A DNA stretch of 64,000 bases from contig NZ_PNEO01000008.1 of the NCBI RefSeq assembly GCF_002870125.1, positions 1-64,000 on the forward strand. Reading direction: 5' to 3'. The notes under the pieces were generated by a model that saw only the letters and a list, made by a program, of their open reading frames with translations, had not been told where the DNA came from and made no database searches. The translations under genes and the position numbers were made by a program. Within the stretch, counting starts at the first letter, position 1, and every line of letters starts with the position of its first letter. Source of the DNA: Burkholderia sp. WAC0059 (GTDB lineage: Bacteria; Pseudomonadota; Gammaproteobacteria; Burkholderiales; Burkholderiaceae). This document shows, in pieces, positions 45,868 to 54,665 of the stretch.

Positions 45868-46582
45868 GCGGCGTTCGCGGCGTGGCCGCCCGGCCGATCC
45901 GCTTGCGCGGCTCTTTCGCGAAGTGAGCGGCGAACAGCCGGACGATGCGAGCCTGCTGCGCATGCGCCGGGTGTCGGCCGCGCTCAACCTGCGTGACAAC
46001 GATGCGCTGTGGTCGGTACTGGCAGTGCTCGAATACTACGTGCGCCTCTACGAAGCGATGCCGGAGCGCATCCGGCAGGCGGGTGTGGGCGGCATTGACG
46101 CGGCACGGGCCGAAGCGCACGCGGCGACCCAGGCACTGATGGCGCAGCACCGCGAGGCTCTGGCACGCTGCAAGGAAACGATCACCATCGCAGAGAAGAT
46201 GACTGCCGAACATCAGGCGCGCTACCGGGCGGCGCTCGCGGCGCTGAACGAGGAGGCGCTGGCGGTGCTCACGCAGCGCGCGGCGGACCGGATCGCGCGG
46301 GCTGCCGGAAACCGGCTTGTCGGGGTAACGGCTATTGCGGCACGTGAGCAGCGGCAACGGCTTGACACAGCGCTGGCGTCATTTGAGCGGATCGCCATGC
46401 GGCGGTTCGTGCGGGCGTGCTATGGGCTGGTGGCGGGTGGGCTGGTCGTAATGCTGCTGGCGGCAGGCGCGGGCGGGCTGGCAGGGTGGTGGGCAGGCAC
46501 TCATTGGGAGCGGGCAGACGGTGCGTCGTCTGCCCTGACGGGTTACCTCTCGTCGGTGCAGTCTTCCACCAAGCCGAAATGA
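45860..46582 (+). CDS. TraM/StbC-like protein with C-terminal membrane helix
   Basis: A 240-residue protein overlapping the ATPase gene by 8 bases. The middle (about residues 75-185) is rich in Ala, Glu, Arg and Gln and likely coiled coil; one strong membrane segment follows (YGLVAGGLVVMLLAAGAGGL, about 190-212). This is the usual build of the third gene in traKLM or stbABC-like operons. The function in those systems is poorly defined; membrane anchoring of the ATPase is a guess. Confidence 0.55.
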   Translation: MAERRSRRGRPADPLARLFREVSGEQPDDASLLRMRRVSAALNLRDNDALWSVLAVLEYYVRLYEAMPERIRQAGVGGIDAARAEAHAATQALMAQHREALARCKETITIAEKMTAEHQARYRAALAALNEEALAVLTQRAADRIARAAGNRLVGVTAIAAREQRQRLDTALASFERIAMRRFVRACYGLVAGGLVVMLLAAGAGGLAGWWAGTHWERADGASSALTGYLSSVQSSTKPK

Positions 46583-46625
46583 ATCCCGGCGCGCACCACG
46601 CAGGGTGGGCCGTGCGGGATCGCGG

Positions 46626-46823
46626 TCAAGCTCGACCGGCCTTCGCGTCGGCGACTCCTGCCAGCCAGGCCGCTTCGAGTGCCTCCCTGATTGACCAGAC
46701 CGCTAGATCGTAGAAGTCGAGCCGGTCGGAGTTGCGCGTTTCGAGGGTTTCCAGGCCGAATATCCGGGCGGCGATTTCAGCGATCTGCTGTCTTGCATGA
46801 TCGGGTACGTCAGGCGTTTTCAT
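46626..46823 (-). CDS. DUF6900-type small protein
   Basis: 65 residues from ATG 46823, preceded by AGGGAG. The sequence (IAARIFGLETLETRNSDRLD, then FYDLAVWSIREALEAAWLAG) fits the DUF6900 family of small helical proteins common on plasmids and integrative elements. No function is known. It precedes a minus-strand series with the next small gene, parB and DUF932. Confidence 0.65.
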   Translation of the reverse strand: MKTPDVPDHARQQIAEIAARIFGLETLETRNSDRLDFYDLAVWSIREALEAAWLAGVADAKAGRA

Positions 46824-46999
46824 GGTCGTCTCCCTGTCGGGTTGCGATGACATCATTCACGCGCTGTTCTGCGCGAACATCAAGCGTTTTCGTTGACGCG
46901 GCGATCCGCAGGATCGAAGTGCGTCATGGGTGAGTTATCTCCAGAATGGGCGGATACCCGGCTGACACGGGCGAACGGTGTGCCGTCCGCCCGCGCGGG

Positions 47000-47239
47000 T
47001 TACGTGTGCTTGACGTCGAGGTAGGCGACCACCTCATGGAGCCTGCGCGCTGCGGCGTCGTTGGGATCGAAGGCGATCATCGGTCTTTCATAGCCTTCAT
47101 CCTCGGCACGGGCGAGCGCCATGTCGTAGTGCAAGCCGTGCATGTACTGCGTGTCGGTGACGTCCGCGAAAGTCAGGAAAAAGTCGGGCGATCCTTCGGC
47201 GTTGGTGGCGAGGACGACCATGCGGATATGGTTGAACAT
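47000..47239 (-). CDS. Hypothetical plasmid protein, 79 aa
   Basis: From ATG 47239 with GGAG before it: MFNHIRMVVLATNAEGSPDF ... MALARAEDEGYERPMIAFDP. I recognise no domain. Regular codon use, a sound ribosome site and its place between the DUF6900 gene and parB on the same strand support a real gene. Confidence 0.6.
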   Translation of the reverse strand: MFNHIRMVVLATNAEGSPDFFLTFADVTDTQYMHGLHYDMALARAEDEGYERPMIAFDPNDAAARRLHEVVAYLDVKHT

Positions 47240-47328
47240 GGTGGATTCTCCGGAAAGTGAGAGCAGGCGACGGCCTGTCGGGCGGGGCCGCCACCTGCCT
47301 CGCCCCGTTGCCGGGGCGAGGGTTGGGG

Positions 47329-49575
47329 TTACGCCGCGAGCGGGCCGGATTGCGCGCTGTTCATGCCATCCGCCGTCGGGAAGGGCCACGGCGTCAACGG
47401 GTTGCCGGTCACAGGTGTCGCTGCCGCATCGACTGGCGTGTCGTTGATATGCCCGGAGCCGTTACCGGCATCGGGTTCCGTGTCGGTGTCCCCGTCGTCC
47501 GGTGCTTCGGTCGCACCGTTTCCGGTATCCATGCCGTCGCTCTCGTCCTCATCCTCGTCGTCGTGGTTTGCCCACGAGGGCGTGGCCGGGATGTCGCGAT
47601 CGGTGAGAATTTCCGGGAGCCATGTCACCTTCGCGAGCCGCAGTTCGGCGGCGGCTGCCGCGTCGGCCTTCTTCATCTTGGCGAGGTCGGCAGCGGCTTT
47701 GGGCGACACAGCGGCGGAGACCACTTCTCCCATGCGTGCCTTGCTGACATGATCGAAATACGTGGTGCGCGTCGGCGTCCAGTACCGGGCCATGTCGAGG
47801 TTCAGCACGCCCGCGAGCGCGTTGATCGCATGCGGCTTTTCCTCGCCCGCGATGCCGTCGAGCAGGGTGCCCGTGCAGAATGCGAGCAGGTCGAGTAGCG
47901 TCGTACCGGGGTCCTGCTCGGTCAGCCACGGCAGCAGGTCGGCCCGCTTCGTCGGCAATGTGGCGATCCAGCGTGCGCGTTGCGTCTCGATGGCGTTCCA
48001 CGCGGAGCTGGCAGGCAGATCGTCGGCGGCGCGCAGCAGAGTGTCATGGTTGTTCTCGCCGGACAGGGCCAGATACTGGCGGGAGGACATATGCCCGTAG
48101 TGCTCGGGCAGCGCCTTCGGGATCAGGGAGTGCAGCACGGCGGCGAGGGCGACGGCGGGCTGCGCGACCAGTTCCGCATGGATGGCGGCGGTGCGGTGCG
48201 CGGTGAGGCGCTGGCAGAGCTTCGCGCTGTGAACTGGCTTGACCTTCGGGGCTTTGGCGGACCGCGTGTCCGGGCTTTCGGCTTCGGGTGTCCCGGCGAC
48301 GGTTGCACCTGCTGCTTCCAGTGCCGCACTGTTCTCGCGCCGCACGAGGCCGCGTTCGATAACCAGTTCACCCTGCTGGCCGACGATCACGAATGCCCCG
48401 GCTTCGGCCATCTGCTGCGCTGGCCACATGACCGCCCGGCTTTCCAGTTGCTCGATTGCCGAGTTGATGCGCGCCATCTCTGCATTGATCTGTTCCGCTT
48501 CCTCATAAGCGTTCTCGTCGTCTTCCGACAGCGCTTCGAGCTTGTCGTAAAGCTCGTTATGCTGTGCGGTGAGTGCCTCATCCTCACGCTGCTCTTCATC
48601 CGTATACGGTCGGATGACAGGCCGCAGCCTGCCATAGCGGTTCAGTTCCAGCATGTCGCGTTCGACGCGGGTTTCCGTCCAGCCCCATCCTTCGGCGCGC
48701 ACTTCTTCGGCGGCGGCGTCGAGCTTCTGCGCGACGAGACGTTGCAGCAGTTCGGCGTCCCCGATGTACCCCGCGTTCTGGTCGTCGCTGAACAGATCAC
48801 GGCGCACATACCCGCCTGCTGTCTCGTAGGTATCGAGGCCGACGAAACGCACGAGGCGGCTGCGGCTCGCGTCGATTTCCGTCCGCGTGATGGCCTGCCG
48901 CAGGTAGTTGGGCTGGCGTTGCCACTCGTTCGCTTCCGACCAGATCAGTTCCTGCGTGTCGTGGTCGTCTGCGAGGGCGAGGGCAGCAAGCTGGTCGAGC
49001 GTGATCGTGTCCTCCCGCAGCAGCGCGAGCAGTTTCGGCGACACGTTGGCGAGCTTCATGCGCCGTTTGACCGTGAGCGGCGAAGCGGAGAACAGCGTGG
49101 CGATGTAGTCGACGCTGCGCCCTTCTTCAGCCAGCATCCGGTAGGAGCGCAGCACGTCGAACGGGTCGAGTCCTTCGCGCTCGCTGTTCTCGATCAGCGA
49201 AATGGCGAGGGCTTCGCCTTCGCTGACGATGCGTACCGGCACGGCGTAATCAGCGGTGATGTGCTTCTGCTCGAACAGCAGGTCGAGTGCAGCCTCGCGG
49301 CGCTGCCCCGCGCAGACACCGTACTTGCGCTGCTTGCCGCGTGCCGCCTTCATTTCGTGGACGACAAGGTTTTGCAGCAGGCCCTTGGCGCGGATATTGG
49401 CGGCAAGGGCAGGAATGCCCGACAGCGGTTTCGTGCGTGCATTGAGGGGGGAACGCCGCAGGCTGGAATACGGCACGGTCACGATGGGCTGCTCGTTGCC
49501 GAAGCTGGTTTCGAGCACCGATGCGGTTTCGGGCGCGCTGGCGACGGGGGTGGTTTCGACTTCATGGGCTTGCAT
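47329..49575 (-). CDS. Large ParB/Spo0J-type plasmid partition-family protein
   Basis: A 748-residue protein. The ParB N-terminal nuclease-like domain is clear: VPYSSLRRSPLNARTKPLSG, LLQNLVVHEMKA, YGVCAGQRREAALDLLFEQK (residues about 35-110), then LISLIENSEREGLDPFDVLR-like ALAISLIENSEREGLDPFDV and the HTH SVDYIATLFSASPLTVKRRM. About 450 further residues form a plasmid-specific C-terminus with coiled-coil and acidic parts. Such long ParB proteins are common on Burkholderia and other proteobacterial plasmids and ICEs, where they need not act in partition. Ribosome site GGAG before ATG 49575. Confidence 0.85.
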   Translation of the reverse strand: MQAHEVETTPVASAPETASVLETSFGNEQPIVTVPYSSLRRSPLNARTKPLSGIPALAANIRAKGLLQNLVVHEMKAARGKQRKYGVCAGQRREAALDLLFEQKHITADYAVPVRIVSEGEALAISLIENSEREGLDPFDVLRSYRMLAEEGRSVDYIATLFSASPLTVKRRMKLANVSPKLLALLREDTITLDQLAALALADDHDTQELIWSEANEWQRQPNYLRQAITRTEIDASRSRLVRFVGLDTYETAGGYVRRDLFSDDQNAGYIGDAELLQRLVAQKLDAAAEEVRAEGWGWTETRVERDMLELNRYGRLRPVIRPYTDEEQREDEALTAQHNELYDKLEALSEDDENAYEEAEQINAEMARINSAIEQLESRAVMWPAQQMAEAGAFVIVGQQGELVIERGLVRRENSAALEAAGATVAGTPEAESPDTRSAKAPKVKPVHSAKLCQRLTAHRTAAIHAELVAQPAVALAAVLHSLIPKALPEHYGHMSSRQYLALSGENNHDTLLRAADDLPASSAWNAIETQRARWIATLPTKRADLLPWLTEQDPGTTLLDLLAFCTGTLLDGIAGEEKPHAINALAGVLNLDMARYWTPTRTTYFDHVSKARMGEVVSAAVSPKAAADLAKMKKADAAAAAELRLAKVTWLPEILTDRDIPATPSWANHDDEDEDESDGMDTGNGATEAPDDGDTDTEPDAGNGSGHINDTPVDAAATPVTGNPLTPWPFPTADGMNSAQSGPLAA

Positions 49576-49702
49576 GGTTGACTCCAGACAGTTAAGGGAA
49601 AGATTCCGGGTCAGCGTGCTGCGACAACCCGTCAGGACTTGACCCGGATAGGAGTCCTGACAGAATCGAATAAGAGGGCGGCGGAAGCGCCGCCCTGCAA
49701 GG

Positions 49703-50536
49703 TCAGGATTTCAATTGGCGCATCGCCTCGGCGAGCATCCACAAGGACCGGTTGAGCTTGATGTTCTGGTCGATGCCAGTAATCGGGCGGGTGGACATGG
49801 CGCGACCATTGCGCGAGCGTCCTTGCAGGCCGCCTTTCGTGAGGTTTTCCTGCGCTCTTTGGAACACGGTCCAGAGGTCGTCCCGGCGGTCCTCGAAGCG
49901 ACGCGGGACGAGCAACTGGCTTTCGGTGATCGGTGCGGGGGCTTCGGCGTTGGTCGGGTCGTAGCGCAGCGCGAGGGCGGAGCGCGCGAACGCGTGCTGT
50001 TCGTCGCGATCGAGCGTGAGGGCTTTCATGCCTTCCTTCTGTTCGCGGATCAGGTCGAAGCCGTCGAGCACGTCGAACGCGCCATTGATGACGTTCTGGA
50101 CGATGTTGCCCTTGTGGGGGACGCGGATATCACGGACGCTATCGCCTGCGACCATGCCGTTCTGGCAGACAAATCTCAGCACGCCTGCGATCATCTGGTA
50201 GCTGCTTGTGCCATCGTGTGAATTCAGCATCACGATTTCGTTGGCTTCGTCGCCGTTGATCTGATCGGCATGGCGAAAGCGCAGCATGTGTTTCGTGTAC
50301 TCGCGCTTGCCCTGATCGCGCACGCGCGTCTGGCAGACCATGAACGGCTGAAACCCTTCGTTGCGCAGGCCGCGCAGGACGTCGATGGTGGGAATGTAGG
50401 TGTAGCGGTCCGAGCGGCTTTCGTGCTTGCCATCGGCGAAGATGGACGGCGCGACATGGCGGATCTGGTCGTCCGACAGCGGTGAGTCGGAACGAAGCAT
50501 CGGGGAGCCGTAACGGAAAGAGGAAGCGAGTTGCAT
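49703..50536 (-). CDS. DUF932-family protein
   Basis: 277 residues from ATG 50536 (MQLASSFRYGSPMLRSDSPL), GGAG eight bases upstream; a longer open frame upstream lies in an inverted repeat. Motifs of DUF932 plasmid and phage proteins are visible: YIPTIDVLRGLRNEGFQPFM, HMLRFRHADQ, EIVMLNSHDGTSSYQMIAGV and RFVCQNGMVAGDSVRDIRVP. The family shares ancestry with phage and plasmid LTP/YfjQ-type proteins of unknown role. It lies upstream of parB, same strand. Confidence 0.85.
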   Translation of the reverse strand: MQLASSFRYGSPMLRSDSPLSDDQIRHVAPSIFADGKHESRSDRYTYIPTIDVLRGLRNEGFQPFMVCQTRVRDQGKREYTKHMLRFRHADQINGDEANEIVMLNSHDGTSSYQMIAGVLRFVCQNGMVAGDSVRDIRVPHKGNIVQNVINGAFDVLDGFDLIREQKEGMKALTLDRDEQHAFARSALALRYDPTNAEAPAPITESQLLVPRRFEDRRDDLWTVFQRAQENLTKGGLQGRSRNGRAMSTRPITGIDQNIKLNRSLWMLAEAMRQLKS

Positions 50537-50621
50537 GGTGTTCTCCACAGCAAAAACGTTGAGGGGTGTTGCGCTGAACGGGGCGGAGGGTTTCGCCTTC
50601 CCGAAGGCGGTGGGGGACCCT

Positions 50622-50844
50622 CCCGGTGGAACCCGGGGTTTGGCAGTGCTGCCGCCGGTCGCCTGGGTTCCTGCCCGTGCGGCCAAAGGAGCCGATGCCG
50701 GCCCGGCGTCAAGGAAAAAGGCGAGGGAGGGGTGCGGGCAACACGGTCCCTCGCCCCTTGACGCCGGGCCGGCATCGGCTACGGTCGCGGGTTCGGGCAG
50801 GAACTCAGGGGACTGGCGGCTGCGAAGCGCCGGGTTTGACCGGG
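50622..50844. repeat. Long imperfect inverted repeat, arms about 100 bp
   Basis: Arm 1 (50622-50728) and arm 2 (50747-50844) are complementary over most of their length with an 18-nt loop. The inner part is strongest: GCCGATGCCGGCCCGGCG and onward, 24 paired bases, then a small bulge and GGCGAGGGA. Outer blocks such as GTTCCTGCCCG and AACCCGG also pair. No gene is supported in 50537-51173 apart from this structure. Confidence 0.75.
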
Positions 50845-51173
50845 ATGGGCCGCTGCGCGGCGATCGTGGAGGCCGCCTGTGCGGCCTCCACCTGGACAGG
50901 TCTTTCAGGGGTTGAGGGGTTGTGTCAGGGATTGACGCCCGTGAGGGCCGAGACGCGGTACGCGGCTCGGTGCGGAAGCACGAAAGCCCGGCCCGGAACG
51001 TGAGTGGAGGGAGACACCCGGACGCTCCTGGAGGGCATCGTTTTTTCTGGTCGCCGGCCGGCAATGGTGTGGCGTGGCCGGATGTCTGCCGGGTACGCCT
51101 GCCTGCCGGTGAGGCGCGGGTCTTGTCTGGCGAGGCCGTTATACTTTCGGATCAGGAACTTGGAGGACGAGGT

Positions 51174-51830
51174 ATGGCGCTTCAGTGGATCGGCTACCTG
51201 AAACAGAGCGGCTGGATGGACCTGCTGAAGATCGGCGGCGTGGCGGGGTTCGTCAGCTCGGTCGTCACACTCGGCTGGAATGCGGTGCGCGATGGCAGGA
51301 TGCGCCGACGGGAATCAAGGCATACGGCGTTGACGATGGCCATTGCACTCGAGTGCTACGCGCGCGAGGCCATGATGATGATGCATCGCGTTGACTGGGC
51401 CAGGAAGGAAGCAGGACGTATGCAGCATTCCGATCCGCTCAGAGGGATTGGCCTGCCCGATTTTGAGTTTCCGGAGGCGGTCGGCTGGACGTGGCTGAGG
51501 CACAAGGTGGCCGCGCAACTGCGCGAGTTCCCGGCCCGGCTCCATACGGCTCGCCAGTCGCTGTTGCAGGAATGGGAGTGTGCCGAACCCCCTGAGTACG
51601 GCGATGCCGTCGCGTTCGAGTGTGCGGGGGCAGCAAAACGGGCACTTGAGCTGGCCAGCCTTGTACGTACGCAACACGGCGTTGCGCCACGGAATCCGGA
51701 TGCCCGGGATGTCGGGCTTGAGGCGGATCTGACCGGATTCCTCGCTGGCGAAGCGACAAGGCGTGAGACGTTGCGCGCGCAACAGCACCAGGTGGTTGCA
51801 GAGAGGGCAGGGAGGCTCCAGGCAGATTGA
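51174..51830 (+). CDS. Hypothetical protein with N-terminal membrane helix
   Basis: 218 residues from ATG 51174, preceded by GGAGG. Residues about 14-38 (DLLKIGGVAGFVSSVVTLGW) form one likely membrane segment, followed by a long soluble helical region (LTMAIALECYAREAMMMMHR ... EFPARLHTARQSLLQEWECA). I know no named family, though single-helix proteins of this design occur widely on proteobacterial mobile elements. Stands alone on the plus strand. Confidence 0.6.
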   Translation: MALQWIGYLKQSGWMDLLKIGGVAGFVSSVVTLGWNAVRDGRMRRRESRHTALTMAIALECYAREAMMMMHRVDWARKEAGRMQHSDPLRGIGLPDFEFPEAVGWTWLRHKVAAQLREFPARLHTARQSLLQEWECAEPPEYGDAVAFECAGAAKRALELASLVRTQHGVAPRNPDARDVGLEADLTGFLAGEATRRETLRAQQHQVVAERAGRLQAD

Positions 51831-51976
51831 GTATCCCGCGATCGGCTGTGAGGGGCACCGTCCTGTCGCCCTGTGCCGCGTCCTGCAGACCGGTGCCCGC
51901 GCGACGTACACCCTTCTGCCACAATGAAAATTGCCGGTTCACGCTGGCAACGGCCGCAGACCGTCTTCTCTCGCGT

Positions 51977-52357
51977 TCAGCAATATCCGCCGCGCAGCAG
52001 GGCGAGCATGGCCAGCGAAGCGTGCGGTGCCTGGGTCGTGATGTCCGCTTCAGAGGGCTGGCGCAGTTCGGGCAGCCCCTCGTCATGGAGGGCCGCCTTC
52101 AGCAGTCCCGCGAATGAGCGGGCTGCGTCGTGACCGTCGCGCATTGCCCATTTTTCCTGTTTCGCCCAGCGCTTGAGAGAGCCGGCGAAACGCGCATTGT
52201 GCGGGCTGGCGGTCTGTTCCAGATAGCGTCGACCCAGTGCCGGGAAGTGCTGGGCGTTGCGCGTGACCACGCGATAAAGCGCGAGCTGGTCTGCGGTCAG
52301 GATAAGGCGCAGATAGTCCGCGCCGGCGCAGCGCGTCAGCGGGCGTACTGACGTACC
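51977..52357 (-). pseudogene. TetR-like regulator C-terminal fragment
   Basis: The frame from a stop at about 52360 to TAA-type end at 51977 reads TRCAGADYLRLILTADQLAL, YRVVTRNAQHFPALGRRYLE and later ARSFAGLLKAALHDEGLPEL, resembling TetR/AcrR C-terminal domains (LYR.V...FP.LGR.YLE). The DNA-binding half is missing and there is no good start, so it is probably a remnant. A short independent gene from GTG 52270 is the alternative. Confidence 0.4.
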
Positions 52358-52440
52358 TCATGACTGTGGGTTGCCAGGTCGGATGCGGCCTGCAGATGTG
52401 CCGTTGCATCGTCAGGGAGTCCGCCGGTCAGGCGAAGCAG

Positions 52441-52467
52441 ATAAAGCGCCGCCCGGCTGGGCGGCGC
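52441..52467 (-). terminator. Rho-independent-type terminator of the 131-aa gene
   Basis: GCGCCGCCC (52446-52454), loop GGCT and its complement (52459-52467) form a 9-bp GC stem; on the minus strand it is followed by TTTAT. It lies 23 bp after the gene at 52490-52885. A matching hairpin (53165-53182) follows the decayed duplicate of that gene. Confidence 0.6.
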
Positions 52468-52489
52468 ATGGATTGGTTGCGATGCGCAA

Positions 52490-52885
52490 TCAATCCTTCG
52501 TCGGCGCAATCATCGACTGTAGGTGTTCGATTACACCGGGTTCGACGAATACGCAGGGTTGGTTTTCTTCAGGGGCGATGTTGAACACCCTGGCGAACAC
52601 CTCGCGTTTCAGATGGGCCAGCCGGCCCGTCCGGTACACCTGCTCGGGTTTCATGCGATCAGCGCTTGTGGGTGAGCCACTGCGTTGCGGATCGCATTCG
52701 ATGAGTGCGACGTAGCCTTCGTCGGCCAGCTTCTGGTGCTCGGGGCAGAGCCCCCAGCCCGTCGTTGTATGCCGTTTCAGGCTTGCGCGCAGTCGCCGGT
52801 CCAGCAGGATGCTGCCGGTATCGAAGGTTGTGCCGCACACTACGCAGATATGTTGTTCCATTGAGACATGCGATTTCTCGTCCAT
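52490..52885 (-). CDS. Hypothetical protein with CxxC, 131 aa (intact copy of a tandem pair)
   Basis: From ATG 52885 with GGAG upstream. The N-terminus has CVVCGTTFDTGSILLDRRL and later GWGLCPEHQKLADEGYVALI, so a zinc site C..C...C..H is likely. The C-terminal part reads AHLKREVFARVFNI ... CVFVEPGVIEHLQSMIAPTK. No function is known to me. A decayed tandem duplicate follows at 53207-53480, with the same downstream hairpin. Confidence 0.65.
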   Translation of the reverse strand: MDEKSHVSMEQHICVVCGTTFDTGSILLDRRLRASLKRHTTTGWGLCPEHQKLADEGYVALIECDPQRSGSPTSADRMKPEQVYRTGRLAHLKREVFARVFNIAPEENQPCVFVEPGVIEHLQSMIAPTKD

Positions 52886-53206
52886 GACGATCTCCGGTTG
52901 CTCGGGCGGAATTGCCCGAAACCGTCGTCAGCACGGCGCAGCGCAAGCTGTCAGGGGGCGAAGCCGGCCGAGGCCGCAAGCGCCGCAGGCGCGCAGCCCT
53001 TGATAGCGAGCACGCCGTGATACTCTGAAGGGACCAGCAAGACCGCCCCCCCGATGTCGCTTGCGGACCACCGCTGTTGGCAAGTGCGCAGCACGCGCAG
53101 GCCCGTCAGGGCCGGAGATGCAGAAACTATTTTCCTGAATCCAGTGCGCGACTCAGGAAGGTGCGCCGCCCGGCTGGGCGGCACATGGGTTGATTGCGGG
53201 ATGCAA
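52886..53206. other. Spacer between the tandem copies
   Basis: About 320 bp. A minus-strand frame ending at 52951 reads LRVLRTCQQRWSASDIGGAV and LLVPSEYHGVLAIKG, which has protein-like composition, but its only start lies in the decayed copy and I recognise no family. It also contains the second GCCGCCC/GGGCGGC hairpin (53165-53182). Confidence 0.3.
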
Positions 53207-53480
53207 TCAACCTTTCGTTGGCGCAATCACTGACTGAAGCAGTTCGATGATGTCGGGTTCGATGAATACACAGAGTTGGGCTTCTTCAAGTGCTACTCTG
53301 AAATCTTGGCGAACGCTTCTCGTTTCAGGTTTGCCACCCAGCCTATCCGGTGTGCCTGCTCGGGCTTCACGTGCCCGGCATCTGCAGGTGAGCTGTTGCG
53401 TTGCGGATCGCATTCGATGAGGACTACATAGTTTTTATCAAGAAGGTCGCGATGGTCGTCGGCGCCCACAAACTCGTGCG
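53207..53480 (-). pseudogene. Decayed tandem duplicate of the 131-aa gene
   Basis: The minus strand reads VVLIECDPQRNSSPADAGHV, KPEQAHRIGWVANLKREAFA, then after a frame break VALEEAQLCVFIEPDIIELL QSVIAPTKG, aligned throughout with the intact protein at 52490-52885 (VALIECDPQRSGSP..., CVFVEPGVIEHLQSMIAPTK). The zinc-site N-terminus has lost its start and cysteines. Downstream sequence and hairpin are also conserved between copies. Confidence 0.7.
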
Positions 53481-53581
53481 TATCCTCAATGCCATGCCGC
53501 AGTCAGGCCAGCCCTGGAGCCAGGTTACTCATGCAGTTTCTGACTTACGACCAGATACAGTTGCTTGTTGGTAAAGGGCAA

Positions 53582-54523
53582 CTAGCCGGCCGTGCGTGCG
53601 GGTCGGGCGACGGATGCCATATCGTCGGAGGTCGTGAAGGCCGGCAGGATTCTCGCTTCGGCCAGGATCCATGCCCGGAATGCCACGGCATCCGGCCTTT
53701 CGGATACCGTGCGCGGATAGACGAGCCAGTAGCTATAGTCGTTCGGGACTGCGATATCAAAGGGCTGCACGAGGCGTCCAGCCTGCAGGTCGTTGGCCGC
53801 CAGGGTAAGCCTGCCCAGGGCGATTCCCTGGCCATCCAGGGCGGCTTGCAGGACAAGCGAGGCGTCGTCAAATTTCAGCCCCGAGTCGAGATCCGCGCCG
53901 TCAACCCCGGCATGCTCGAGCCATACCCGCCAGGCGGCTTTCGGAGCATCGTGCAGAAGACGGACACCGAGCAGATCGGACGGATGTCTCAGAGCATGGT
54001 CGCCCTGGGCGAGTGCTGGGCTGCAGAGCGGGCTGAGCATTTCCCGTGCAATCAGGTCCGATTTGAGCCCGTGCCAGCGTCCCAGCCCGGACCGGATGCC
54101 CATATCGAAGTTATCGCTCGATCCATCCCATAGCGACGCTGAACTGGTCAGCCGCAAATCGATTTCCGGGTGAAGGGTCTGGAAGCGTCCCAGTCTCGGC
54201 ACCAGCCAGCGCGAGGCGAACGACGGGAGAGCGGTGATCCGGAGTGGACCGTCTGTACGCCGGCGTACACGTGCGGTGGCTCCCGACATAAGGTCCAGCG
54301 CGCTGCCGAGGTCGCGCACATAGGCCTGTGCCTGCGCGGTCAGTTTCAGGGCATGACCTTTCCGTTCGAATAGCTGAATACCGAGCCACTGCTCCAGTTG
54401 ACGGACCTGGTGGCTGATGGCTGCCTGTGTCACGCATAGCTCTTCAGCAGCGTGAGTGAAGCTCAGATGACGTGCAGCTGCTTCGAAGGCTCGCAGCGCA
54501 CCGAGAGGAGGAAGGCGGCGCAT
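53582..54523 (-). CDS. LysR-family regulator (GcvA-like) of the biosynthetic cluster
   Basis: A 313-residue LysR protein of the GcvA group (MRRLPPLGALRAFEAAARHL, HTH with CVTQAAISHQVRQLEQWLGI). The effector domain includes LRITALPSFASRWLVPRLGR and DNFDMGIRSGLGRWHGL. It is divergent from the sbnA-like gene, with 142 bp between starts, and is the likely pathway regulator, perhaps sensing an amino acid. Confidence 0.92.
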   Translation of the reverse strand: MRRLPPLGALRAFEAAARHLSFTHAAEELCVTQAAISHQVRQLEQWLGIQLFERKGHALKLTAQAQAYVRDLGSALDLMSGATARVRRRTDGPLRITALPSFASRWLVPRLGRFQTLHPEIDLRLTSSASLWDGSSDNFDMGIRSGLGRWHGLKSDLIAREMLSPLCSPALAQGDHALRHPSDLLGVRLLHDAPKAAWRVWLEHAGVDGADLDSGLKFDDASLVLQAALDGQGIALGRLTLAANDLQAGRLVQPFDIAVPNDYSYWLVYPRTVSERPDAVAFRAWILAEARILPAFTTSDDMASVARPARTAG

Positions 54524-54665
54524 GGCTCGATTATCTCAACTTATCGAGTCCATGAGAACACTTTGCATTGCACCACGATGGAATTCGATTTAATAACCAC
54601 GAGGAAAGGGAGCGTTTATATCCAGCATGAATTTCAATTCAAGCAATTGGAATTTGGAGGTTTAC

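Noticed and set aside
47980-49581. A 533-codon plus-strand frame antisense to parB
   Set aside because: It mirrors the codon pattern of the minus-strand ParB gene, which has clear motifs and a ribosome site.
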